Notes under the pieces: generated by a model | Told to the model about the DNA's origin: nothing | What the model saw: only the letters and a program-made list of their open reading frames with translations | Database searches by the model: none | Translations under genes and position numbers: made by a program | Assembly (NCBI GenBank): GCA_964036665.1 | Contig: OZ038531.1 | Coordinates: 6,572,168 to 6,636,167 of the forward strand | DNA length: 64,000 bases | Direction of reading: 5' to 3' | Origin: Gordius sp. MW1 | Lineage: Eukaryota > Nematomorpha > Gordioida > Gordea > Gordiidae | Part shown: in pieces, positions 1 through 10,786 of the stretch | Numbering within the stretch: the stretch's first letter is position 1 | Layout: every line of letters begins with the position of its first letter

Positions 1-1979
1 CCAGGTTAACATTGATACCCAGGTAGTCCAAGATCGTCCGAGGTTCCAATGATGATTTTGTTCTATTAATCGAAAGATTCCAGCATTTAGCTAGGTACAT
101 GAACCTTCTAGTGTCGGCTTTAACCAAAGTTTTCGATTGCCCATAAATCAAAATGTCATCAAGGTAGACATTGTATTTCGACTTTGTAATGGACTTTTGG
201 CATAAGTCTAGCATGATTTGTTGCAACACGAATGGCGAGAAGCTAGCTCCCATCGGTAACACTTTGTAGGAGTATTTGAGCCGCCTATACCGGAATCCGA
301 AAAATTTTGACGATTCTGGGGCTAGTGGTATGGAGAAGAATGCCGCCTTCATGTCGATTTTTGTCCTATATAGTGCGTCTGATAACGAGGACGCAATAAG
401 GGGAATAGATCTCAAGGTAAAGGGATACTTAATGAAGTTTTTTGAGATTTGAGAGAGGTCTGCAATTAACCGAGGGGATCCATCCGCCTTTGGGATAAAG
501 TACATTGGGGAAGGGATGGTATCGGTATTTCTTCGTACCACATTTGATAGTACAATCTCATCGACCAGGGGTTTATGCTCTCGGGGTATTGCCTTGACGT
601 ATCTCGGGATATGGTATCTCCCATTGTTGTCGGCCAGTGCTTTTCTAGAGATTTTCGGCTTGAAACCGTTCCGTGCAATCCTATTTGTAAAAGCTGACTG
701 CATGTAGTGAGGTTTCAGCAACGACGTGCGAATTGAAAGGGGGGCGGTAAACGAGGTATGAGCGGAAAGGGGGTGGATTGGGAAAGCGGGGATGTTGGAC
801 GGTTCGCTAATGACAGGTGGGTTGTTGCTATCCAAACCCACCTCCGTCCATTGATTAAGGAGATGTTCCGGCACATTGGCATGTTCGGGTAGCGACGTGT
901 CTCGAGGATGAATCGGTTCCTCAGACTCCGGACCATCGTCGGGAGAAATGGCGTTAATAGCAATGTTTCGAGCAATGGTGGTATAATTATTAAGCCATGC
1001 TGGAACAGTGCCATTTCTCACCGACCCCGGCGGGTTAACACCACAGCCGAGGGTCGCCGCTACCGTCCTAACATGTTCACGTTCTCTCCGCCCGAGGCGG
1101 AGGCGGCCCTTTTGTGCGAGGGCCTTTCTTCCTGAAACTAGGTTCTTTAGGAGGCGCCCGAAAAAGCTGAACAGGTTCTGTATATTGGCCCATGCCCATT
1201 TTCTCGGCCCAATCCTTGGATTTTCCAGTTACAGCTTGCCAACCATAATAGGAGGCCATGGCAATGGTCCTGACTCGGTCAGAAAATTTATCAATTGTTT
1301 TATCGTAATCCTCAATGGTTTCTCCAAGGCTTAGCAGGAATTCAGCTTCGTGCTTTTGGTAGGCAGGCATAGTGTAGTTTGTTTCGACCGCTTCTTTGAG
1401 CCCTTTCAGCCGGAGCTTCAGCACTTCTGTATTTGACCCAGGCAACGGAGTAATTTTGCATCTTTCACGGGCCAGTAACAGGTCTAGCTCGGCTCGAGTC
1501 ATTGTCACTGACTCTGATGGTTGAGACGGCGCCCACGTCGGTCTAATATCACTGCCGATTGTTTCCTCACTCCGACCCAGGGTATTTCTTTCAATCTTCG
1601 CGTCAAGCTCAGCTAGCCTATCGAGGATTAAAGCCATCGTAACCTCCGATCTATTGGCGTCACTGCCTGCGGTAGCCGAAGAAGATTCTTTACCGGGTGA
1701 AGCCATCTGCGCGGGTGGGGTTGGTTTGGGGAAGATTTTATTAAGGGGAATAGTGTTGGAAATAGCGGAGGTATTTCTTGTGGATTTACCTTTAGTCATA
1801 CAAAAGGGGGTTTTGGAGAACAGGGGTAAAAGGGGATCGCTTGTAAAATACACTAAAAATTTTACACAAACGAGTAGCAGAGGTTAAGTATGCGAGTGAG
1901 AAACAATGAAAGATCGTAAATTAGGGGTGTCGAGATATAGGAACTTTCTTAGAAACATCTACGGTCTTTTAGGTTTGGC
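1..1979 (-). mobile_element. DIRS-like retroelement fossil, copy 1 (inverted, incomplete)
   Basis: Seen: this stretch is the reverse complement of 2068-4046. The two arms are equal in length (1979 bases) and differ at only a few sites. On the minus strand it carries a coat-like gene of 258 residues (1077-1853) and the beginning of a reverse transcriptase gene that runs off the window edge. It ends with a 123-base terminal repeat A. Inference: head-to-head partner of copy 2. It is incomplete because the window starts inside it. The near identity of the arms means the duplication is very recent, is kept uniform by gene conversion, or is an assembly effect at a scaffold edge. Confidence 0.8.
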
Positions 1980-2067
1980 CGAAGATCTGTGAGAAGATGG
2001 GTCTGGATCATATGATCAAGATCAAACAGAATCTAGAATGGGTCCCCACGCACAGCAACCCAGCAGA
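1980..2067 (+). repeat. RNase H fragment between the inverted copies
   Basis: These 88 bases match 4623-4710, part of the RNase H region of the same element family, and are joined directly to terminal repeat A on the right. They form the spacer of the 1-4046 palindrome. This suggests that the inverted junction arose by joining element ends rather than by two independent insertions. Confidence 0.85.
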
Positions 2068-4810
2068 GCCAAACCTAAAAGACCGTAGATGTTTCTAAGA
2101 AAGTTCCTATATCTCGACACCCCTAATTTACGATCTTTCATTGTTTCTCACTCGCATACTTAACCTCTGCTACTCGTTTGTGTAAAATTTTTAGTGTATT
2201 TTACAAGCGATCCCCTTTTACCCCTGTTCTCCAAAACCCCCTTTTGTATGACTAAAGGTAAATCCACAAGAAATACCTCCGCTATTTCCAACACTATTCC
2301 CCTTAATAAAATCTTCCCCAAACCAACCCCACCCGCGCAGATGGCTTCACCCGGTAAAGAATCTTCTTCGGCTACCGCAGGCAGTGACGCCAATAGATCG
2401 GAGGTTACGATGGCTTTAATCCTCGATAGGCTAGCTGAGCTTGACGCGAAGATTGAAAGAAATACCCTGGGTCGGAGTGAGGAAACAATCGGCAGTGATA
2501 TTAGACCGACGTAGGCGCCGTCTCAACCATCAGAGTCAGTGACAATGACTCGAGCCGAGCTAGACCTGTTACTGGCCCGTGAAAGATGCAAAATTACTCC
2601 GTTGCCTGGGTCAAATACAGAAGTGCTGAAGCTCCGGCTGAAAGGGCTCAAAGAAGCGGTCGAAACAAACTACACTATGCCTGCCTACCAAAAGCACGAA
2701 GCTGAATTCCTGCTAAGCCTTGGAGAAACCATTGAGGATTACGATAAAACAATTGATAAATTTTCTGACCGAGTCAGGACCATTGCCATGGCCTCCTATT
2801 ATGGTTGGCAAGCTGTAACTGGAAAATCCAAGGATTGGGCCGAGAAAATGGGCATGGGCCAATATACAGAACCTGTTCAGCTTTTTCGGGCGCCTCCTAA
2901 AGAACCTAGTTTCAGGAAGAAAGGCCCTCGCACAAAAGGGCCGCCTCCGCCTCGGGCGGAGAGAACGTGAACATGTTAGGACGGTAGCGGCGACCCTCGG
3001 CTGTGGTGTTAACCCGCCGGGGTCGGTGAGAAATGGCACTGTTCCAGCATGGCTTAATAATTATACCACCATTGCTCGAAACATTGCTATTAACGCCATT
3101 TCTCCCGACGATGGTCCGGAGTCTGAGGAACCGATTCATCCTCGAGACACGTCGCTACCCGAACATGCCAATGTGCCGGAACATCTCCTTAATCAATGGA
3201 CGGAGGTGGGTTTGGATAGCAACAACCCACCTGTCATTAGCGAACCGTCCAACATCCCCGCTTTCCCAATCCACCCCCTTTCCGCTCATACCTCGTTTAC
3301 CGCCCCCCTTTCAATTCGCACGTCGTTGCTGAAACCTCACTACATGCAGTCAGCTTTTACAAATAGGATTGCACGGAACGGTTTCAAGCCGAAAATCTCT
3401 AGAAAAGCACTGGCCGACAACAATGGGAGATACCATATCCCGAGATACGTCAAGGCAATACCCCGAGAGCATAAACCCCTGGTCGATGAGATTGTACTAT
3501 CAAATGTGGTACGAAGAAATACCGATACCATCCCTTCCCCAATGTACTTTATCCCAAAGGCGGATGGATCCCCTCGGTTAATTGCAGACCTCTCTCAAAT
3601 CTCAAAAAACTTCATTAAGTATCCCTTTACCTTGAGATCTATTCCCCTTATTGCGTCCTCGTTATCAGACGCACTATATATGACAAAAATCGACATGAAG
3701 GCGGCATTCTTCTCCATACCACTAGCCCCAGAAACGTCAAAATTTTTCGGATTCCGGTATAGGCGGCTCAAATACTCCTACAAAGTGTTACCGATGGGAG
3801 CTAGCTTCTCGCCATTCGTGTTGCAACAAATCATGCTAGACTTATGCCAAAAGTCCATTACAAAGTCGAAATACAATGTCTACCTTGATGACATTTTGAT
3901 TTATGGGCAATCGAAAACTTTGGTTAAAGCCGACACTAGAAGGTTCATGTACCTAGCTAAATGCTGGAATCTTTCGATTAATAGAACAAAATCATCATTG
4001 GAACCTCGGACGATCTTGGACTACCTGGGTATCAATGTTAACCTGGAAACTCACTCCCTTAAAGTTAACAGAAAATTCGTGGAAAAAATAGATGCAGCCA
4101 TGCAAATAATGACACACTTCATCAATGAAGGAACAAAACCTCACCCTTTGGTCACGCAAACTTGCCTGGGGATTTTGACACATTACACCTACATGTTAAC
4201 GGGATGGTCAAAATTCTTGTCACCAGCCTATAATACATTCTTATCAGCTGACCCCATAAACTTCAATCATCCGTGGTTGATTCGCAAGATACTAATGCTA
4301 CAGTCACACCTCTCCACCCCTTTCCGAATGCGATACGACACTAACGGTTTCGCAGCTGGAGATGCCTCCTCATCCCATATTGGTTTATTTTATCGCGGAC
4401 AAGTCCTCTCTATTACCAAGGGGGATGCGTTAGCAATCTTCAACTGCCACGACCTTATTCCCACTATCAACCTCCTGGAACTGGTGGCCATACCGCTTGC
4501 TTACATCAAGGCACGAATAGACACGCCCAGCATTAACCCTAAAATAATCACGGATTCCAAAACAGCTTATTACATTGTGAAAAAAGGAAGTGCTCACGCT
4601 CCACACCTCGAATTGGCATTCACGAAGATCTGTGAGAAGATGGGTCTGGATCATATGATCAAGATCAAACAGAATCTAGAATGGGTCCCCACGCACAGCA
4701 ACCCAGCAGACCCTCCCTCAAGGGAACCGTACTTCAACGACAACGAACTTGGTGGCATTGTGCATTGGACACGCTCGAACATTTCCCACACACAGAACAA
4801 CAACTAGTTT
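2068..4810 (+). mobile_element. DIRS-like retroelement fossil, copy 2
   Basis: Order: terminal repeat A (2068-2190), coat-like gene (from 2194), then reverse transcriptase plus RNase H (3026-4807), followed by another repeat A. The repeat distance to copy 3 is 2970 bases. No protease, DDE integrase or tyrosine recombinase is visible between the RNase H end and the next repeat. Family call: the RT motifs, and an RNase H centred on a LLELVAI-type block, resemble the DIRS order; hepadnavirus-like polymerases share some of these features. The copy looks young. It is broken, with about one break, in the coat-like gene. Confidence 0.7.
3026..4807 (+). CDS. reverse transcriptase-RNase H of DIRS-like element (copy 2)
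   Basis: A 593-residue frame. The reverse transcriptase holds an aspartate in a DMKAAF block (about residue 223) and YLDD at 286-289. RNase H follows directly, with the four acidic residues at about 446 (GDASSS), 485 (LLELVAI), 510 (TDSKTA) and 562 (NPADPPSRE). The first 150 or so residues are proline-rich and unrecognised. Known: a closing NPAD..SR block occurs in RNase H of DIRS, BEL/Pao and hepadnavirus-like polymerases, so it does not fix the family. Inference: copies element RNA into DNA. The frame differs from that of the coat-like gene upstream. This part looks whole. Confidence 0.75.
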   Translation: MRNGTVPAWLNNYTTIARNIAINAISPDDGPESEEPIHPRDTSLPEHANVPEHLLNQWTEVGLDSNNPPVISEPSNIPAFPIHPLSAHTSFTAPLSIRTSLLKPHYMQSAFTNRIARNGFKPKISRKALADNNGRYHIPRYVKAIPREHKPLVDEIVLSNVVRRNTDTIPSPMYFIPKADGSPRLIADLSQISKNFIKYPFTLRSIPLIASSLSDALYMTKIDMKAAFFSIPLAPETSKFFGFRYRRLKYSYKVLPMGASFSPFVLQQIMLDLCQKSITKSKYNVYLDDILIYGQSKTLVKADTRRFMYLAKCWNLSINRTKSSLEPRTILDYLGINVNLETHSLKVNRKFVEKIDAAMQIMTHFINEGTKPHPLVTQTCLGILTHYTYMLTGWSKFLSPAYNTFLSADPINFNHPWLIRKILMLQSHLSTPFRMRYDTNGFAAGDASSSHIGLFYRGQVLSITKGDALAIFNCHDLIPTINLLELVAIPLAYIKARIDTPSINPKIITDSKTAYYIVKKGSAHAPHLELAFTKICEKMGLDHMIKIKQNLEWVPTHSNPADPPSREPYFNDNELGGIVHWTRSNISHTQNNN

Positions 4811-5160
4811 GCCAAACCTAAAAGACCGTAGATGTTTCTAAGAAAGTTCCTATATCTCGACACCCCTAATTTACGATCTTTCATTGTTTCTCACTCGCAT
4901 ACTTAACCTCTGCTACTCGTTTGTGTAAAATTTCTCGCGTGAATACTAATTTTTTATAATACATATTTACATTGGCGGAATATAAAATAAAGCAAGAGTT
5001 AGGGGGATATCCCAATTGGGACTCTCCCTTCTCAAATGCCAAACCTAAAAGACCGTAGATGTTTCTAAGAAAGTTCCTATATCTCGACACCCCTAATTTA
5101 CGATCTTTCATTGTTTCTCACTCGCATACTTAACCTCTGCTACTCGTTTGTGTAAAATTT
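4811..5160 (+). repeat. A-B-A repeat block joining copies 2 and 3
   Basis: Repeat A (123 bases) occurs at 2068-2190, 4811-4933 and 5038-5160, and inverted at about 1857-1979. Between the last two forward copies lies a unique 104-base segment B (4934-5037). Split repeats made of an A and a B part are known from PAT-type members of the DIRS order. An LTR shared by tandem copies is the main alternative. Confidence 0.75.
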
Positions 5161-7437
5161 TTAGTGTATTTTACAAGCGATCCCCTTTTACCCCTGTTCT
5201 CCAAAACCCCCTTTTGTATGACTAAAGGTAAATCCACAAGAAATACCTCCGCTATTTCCAACACTATTCCCCTTAATAAAATCTTCCCCAAACCAACCCC
5301 ACCCGCGCAGATGGCTTCACCCGGTAAAGAATCTTCTTCGGCTACCGCAGGCAGTGACGCCAATAGATCGGAGGTTACGATGGCTTTAATCCTCGATAGG
5401 CTAGCTGAGCTTGACGCGAAGATTGAAAGAAATACCCTGGGTCGGAGTGAGGAAACAATCGGCAGTGATATTAGACCGACGTGGGCGCCGTCTCAACCAT
5501 CAGAGTCAGTGACAATGACTCGAGCCGAGCTAGACCTGTTACTGGCCCGTGAAAGATGCAAAATTACTCCGTTGCCTGGGTCAAATACAGAAGTGCTGAA
5601 GCTCCGGCTGAAAGGGCTCAAAGAAGCGGTCGAAACAAACTACACTATGCCTGCCTACCAAAAGCACGAAGCTGAATTCCTGCTAAGCCTTGGAGAAACC
5701 ATTGAGGATTACGATAAAACAATTGATAAATTTTCTGACCGAGTCAGGACCATTGCCATGGCCTCCTATTATGGTTGGCAAGCTGTAACTGGAAAATCCA
5801 AGGATTGGGCCGAGAAAATGGGCATGGGCCAATATACAGAACCTGTTCAGCTTTTTCGGGCGCCTCCTAAAGAACCTAGTTTCAGGAAGAAAGGCCCTCG
5901 CACAAAAGGGCCGCCTCCGCCTCGGGCGGAGAGAACGTGAACATGTTAGGACGGTAGCGGCGACCCTCGGCTGTGGTGTTAACCCGCCGGGGTCGGTGAG
6001 AAATGGCACTGTTCCAGCATGGCTTAATAATTATACCACCATTGCTCGAAACATTGCTATTAACGCCATTTCTCCCGACGATGGTCCGGAGTCTGAGGAA
6101 CCGATTCATCCTCGAGACACGTCGCTACCCGAACATGCCAATGTGCCGGAACATCTCCTTAATCAATGGACGGAGGTGGGTTTGGATAGCAACAACCCAC
6201 CTGTCATTAGCGAACCGTCCAACATCCCCGCTTTCCCAATCCACCCCCTTTCCGCTCATACCTCGTTTACCGCCCCCCTTTCAATTCGCACGTCGTTGCT
6301 GAAACCTCACTACATGCAGTCAGCTTTTACAAATAGGATTGCACGGAACGGTTTCAAGCCGAAAATCTCTAGAAAAGCACTGGCCGACAACAATGGGAGA
6401 TACCATATCCCGAGATACGTCAAGGCAATACCCCGAGAGCATAAACCCCTGGTCGATGAGATTGTACTATCAAATGTGGTACGAAGAAATACCGATACCA
6501 TCCCTTCCCCAATGTACTTTATCCCAAAGGCGGATGGATCCCCTCGGTTAATTGCAGACCTCTCTCAAATCTCAAAAAACTTCATTAAGTATCCCTTTAC
6601 CTTGAGATCTATTCCCCTTATTGCGTCCTCGTTATCAGACGCACTATATATGACAAAAATCGACATGAAGGCGGCATTCTTCTCCATACCACTAGCCCCA
6701 GAATCGTCAAAATTTTTCGGATTCCGGTATAGGCGGCTCAAATACTCCTACAAAGTGTTACCGATGGGAGCTAGCTTCTCGCCATTCGTGTTGCAACAAA
6801 TCATGCTAGACTTATGCCAAAAGTCCATTACAAAGTCGAAATACAATGTCTACCTTGATGACATTTTGATTTATGGGCAATCGAAAACTTTGGTTAAAGC
6901 CGACACTAGAAGGTTCATGTACCTAGCTAAATGCTGGAATCTTTCGATTAATAGAACAAAATCATCATTGGAACCTCGGACGATCTTGGACTACCTGGGT
7001 ATCAATGTTAACCTGGAAACTCACTCCCTTAAAGTTAACAGAAAATTCGTGGAAAAAATAGATGCAGCCATGCAAATAATGACACACTTCATCAATGAAG
7101 GAACAAAACCTCACCCTTTGGTCACGCAAACTTGCCTGGGGATTTTGACACATTACACCTACATGTTAACGGGATGGTCAAAATTCTTGTCACCAGCCTA
7201 TAATACATTCTTATCAGCTGACCCCATAAACTTCAATCATCCGTGGTTGATTCGCAAGATACTAATGCTACAGTCACACCTCTCCACCCCTTTCCGAATG
7301 CGATACGACACTAACGGTTTCGCAGCTGGAGATGCCTCCTCATCCCATATTGGTTTATTTTATCGCGGACAAGTCCTCTCTATTACCAAGGGGGATGCGT
7401 TAGCAATCTTCAACTGCCACGACCTTATTCCCACTAT
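5161..7437 (+). mobile_element. DIRS-like retroelement fossil, copy 3 (incomplete)
   Basis: Carries the coat-like gene (5164-5940, 258 residues, no recognised domain; serine/threonine-rich start, basic RKKGPRTKG tail) and the reverse transcriptase/RNase H region from 5996. Similarity to copy 2 stops at 7437, where unrelated AT-rich sequence begins. At a variable site in the RT region this copy agrees with copy 1 rather than with copy 2. Young, incomplete. Confidence 0.75.
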
Positions 7438-7530
7438 GCATATTCCTTTTCTTCCTTAGAATATTTATTTGGAATTCCTCTTCTTGTTCCTTACCAATTG
7501 TTTTCTTCTGACTGTTGATGTTATATATTA

Positions 7531-8596
7531 GTATATTGGTGATTCTTCATTCTTTAAGAGGAAAGATGTTATATATGTGTTATATATATGATGTTGTATA
7601 TGTGTTGTTTTATATTGGTATAGCATTGTATACATATTATATGATTGAATATTGTAAGCCAAAATCCGAGTTGGCATAAAGGAACATATGTTTTTATCTA
7701 CTTAACTTTTATATTTCTTTTGTTCATATATAGTTGTCCCTCCCCCGGCCCTAGTGATAAATAAAATGATATTATTTCTATTCCTATTATTAGTTTATTA
7801 TTAGTACGGTCATCTTGATAAAGGAGTATGCAAGAGTATGTATAAATGATTCAATGAAAAGGGAAACATTATTCTATGGAAATCATAAGACTTATGAGAG
7901 GATTTTATGAATTCAGGAGGTAAATTCATTATTCTAAGGAGATCAATTCAAGATGTCATTATTCTAAAGAGATCATTTCAGGTAGTTAAATTCATTATTC
8001 TATGGATATGGGAGAATTGGAGTATGCCCAACTTAAACTAGGAAACTACATATTAATTTAACCCTGCCACTAGCTTCCCCAAAACCCACTTTTCCAAATC
8101 CACACCCTCAAAACTCCATATTTCCCCTTCTGACAATTTCCATCCCATCTTACCTTCCCAGCTAATCCATTCTTGGAAATAGCATCCCCAGAATCCACGT
8201 AGCCAAATCCACACCCTCAACCTACATATTTCCCTACAGATAATTTCCATCCCATCTCACCCTTACAGCTAGCCCACTTTTAAAGTTATGGAATTGTTGG
8301 AGTGAATGGAGTTATCAAGATGACCATACTAATAATAAACTAATAATAGGAATAGAAATAATATCATTTTATTTATCACTAGGGCCGGAGGAGGGACAAC
8401 TTATGAACAAAAGAAATAAAAAAGTTAAGTAGATAAAAACATATGTTCCTTTTTGCCAACTCGGATTTTGGCTTACAATATTCAATCATATAATCTGTAT
8501 ACAATGATATACCATTATACAACAACACATATACAACATCATATATATGACACATATATAACATCTTTCCTCTTAAAGAATGAATCACCAATATAC
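7531..8596. mobile_element. foldback element with about 290-base inverted arms
   Basis: Arms at 7531-7821 and 8312-8596 are inverted copies of each other, with small differences. The loop holds short repeats built on CATTATTCTATGGA (about 7865-8010) and two copies of a roughly 117-base unit (8063-8275). No coding capacity is recognised. The block 7438-7530 between the retroelement and this element is AT-rich and unassigned. A motif from the loop edge (TTGTTGGAGTGAAT) recurs inverted just outside at about 8648, so the outer limit is uncertain. Confidence 0.75.
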
Positions 8597-10662
8597 AAGA
8601 TCTTTCCTCTTAAAAGATGAAGGCTCCTCCTGGTTTTGTTCTTTGACCATTCACTCCAACAAAAACTTTATAAGAATGTATGTAGGTTTAATGTTGCAAT
8701 CGTTTCCACTCCCTATAGATCAGCACATACTATTGGTTCAATCAACTAATAATTCGATTTCCTCTGCCTTTAATAAAAGTCTAAAAAAATCGAAATCTAA
8801 TTTTAGAATTTTCCAAGGTGCATTTATACTAACTAACCCCTCATTCGGCATTCCAAATGGTCTTACTTTGAATAATTCTAATACATTGATGCAAATTAGT
8901 TTATAACAAATTATGTTGTATTTCATAATAAATTCACCTTAATTTATCCGACGAGACATATTTAATGTTGTTATTTGGATGACGCGCAAAGTAAAGCAGC
9001 ATTTTATTTTCAAGTGTTGTCGCGATTTAATATGAAACATAATTTAGTTTTGCTAGTTTGGCTTACGCTACAACTCCATATAAAAATAAAAAACTACTCG
9101 TCTTGCTCATTTAAAACCATGCCCCATGTTTATGAAAAGTGCCTTGATTTTGTAATCATAAATCCTCAAGTTTCGAGGACAACTAAGTTTTCAGAAAATG
9201 TAAGATTATATAAAATGAAGTTTTACTTTAAATACTAGTTTTTATTATTTTTTATTCGTTAGCTCGTACTTACATAAGGAGTCAATTTTTCAAAATGATC
9301 ATAAAATATTATTGTATAAATTGATGTGACATGTGACTTGAATGTGGTATTTTTTGTCGGATCTGTCTCGTCTAGTTTTGTGTCGCACGGTAACGCTTTC
9401 AGTTCGTCCTTATATTTGATCGGGAAATGCATGGTGGTCGATATAAAGGGGCTCAAGGGGAAGGATTTCGTTTATTGCATACCCTACGAATTGGATTCTG
9501 ATACGGTACACCCAATCATATAAGCTTGATTCTGAAATAGATCCTACGCGAAATAAGTGATCGAACTCTGACTTTTGAATTCTTTTTGAAAGTGTCTTAT
9601 AGTTTAAAAAAGTTATTTATTTTGCCCAGTTATTTTTTTTATTATTTTTAAATCTTACTTTGTTATCGAGGATTATGTAATATTCATATAAATCAACATA
9701 ATATAAGATTTTCGACTTGTCTAAAGATGATGCCCCATGATTTTTAGTCAAAATTTGTTTAGGCCGAAGGTCAAAAACAAAAATAGACATGGCTACTTTA
9801 AAACTAAGTATTAGGCAATTAATGAGATGAAATTTAGGAAGTCTTAGCATAACATTTGTTAACAATGTTTTTTTATGCTTCGAATGCACTTTTGCAGTAA
9901 AAATTGCAAAAGTTATGGAAGAAACAATATTGAGAACACTAAAGCCATTATCACCCTATACGTAAGATGAAAACTTTTAATTTTTGAAACAAATGAATAG
10001 TGTTCAGTTTTTTATGTATGCCTCAGACATGGCCGCCTACATCTCTTACTTAATTCGCAGCTCCTCATAAATCTATTGCATTATTAGTCTCTGGTTGCAT
10101 GCCTATGCAATTATTTTTTGTGAAAGTTTGAAACAGATTCATGCTTAAAATTCGAGAACCGGTCAAAGGAGCACAGAAATAGCATCGAAACTCGTCATGA
10201 TTGCTCAGGATGAATTTAACATATTGTCTTAGCACAAAATATTTTATATTAACATGTCCTAGTGAAATCATAACAAGTAAATATATGGGTTAGGGTAAGT
10301 GTTAGGGCTAGGGTTAGGGTTTGGGTTATAATAACAAAGTGTGCTCCTTTCCCGATGAGCTTTTTTGACCCCCCTCCAAAATTCAATGAGACAAAATAAA
10401 AGTTAAATGTATGACATGTATGATGTATTATATGGTTGAAAAGGAAAAACTACACACATAATATATTGTATTAAATATAGATTAAATGAATAGTTTATAC
10501 CAAATAATAGGTTAATGTAAATATAGATAAATTAAATGAAGTATTATATACATTGACATGATACTAAAAAGGATTATATTAAACGTTCTAACTTAACGTA
10601 TTGTAAGATAGGTATATAAAAATAAATAAATTGTTTTATACGATAAAGGTTAAACTGCCATA
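8597..10662. other. AT-rich stretch without recognised genes
   Basis: Several open frames of 60-108 codons exist on both strands, but none shows a recognisable domain, repeated family or coding signature. I treat the stretch as non-coding. It holds the short telomere-like run described separately. Confidence 0.6.
10287..10327 (+). repeat. telomere-like TTAGGG-type run
   Basis: About 40 bases of imperfect GGGTTA/TTAGGG units, an interstitial run. Too short and too degenerate to be a chromosome end; it is compatible with the common animal telomere repeat. Confidence 0.5.
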
Positions 10663-10786
10663 TACAGCGTTTCTCTATTTGTTTGAACATCTTAACTCCC
10701 CTCCCGCACTCTAGTAGGAGAGAAAAGGGTGATCAATCAAAGCTTTTAAAAAAGAACGCCCTTTCTTTCTCCTTCCTTCGCATGCA

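Noticed and set aside
3026-4807. Endogenous hepadnavirus
   Set aside because: Unit size and the RNase H end are suggestive, but the RT blocks and split repeats fit a DIRS-like retroelement at least as well, and no terminal-protein domain or surface frame is visible.
10287-10327. True telomere
   Set aside because: Only about 40 degenerate bases, with complex sequence on both sides.
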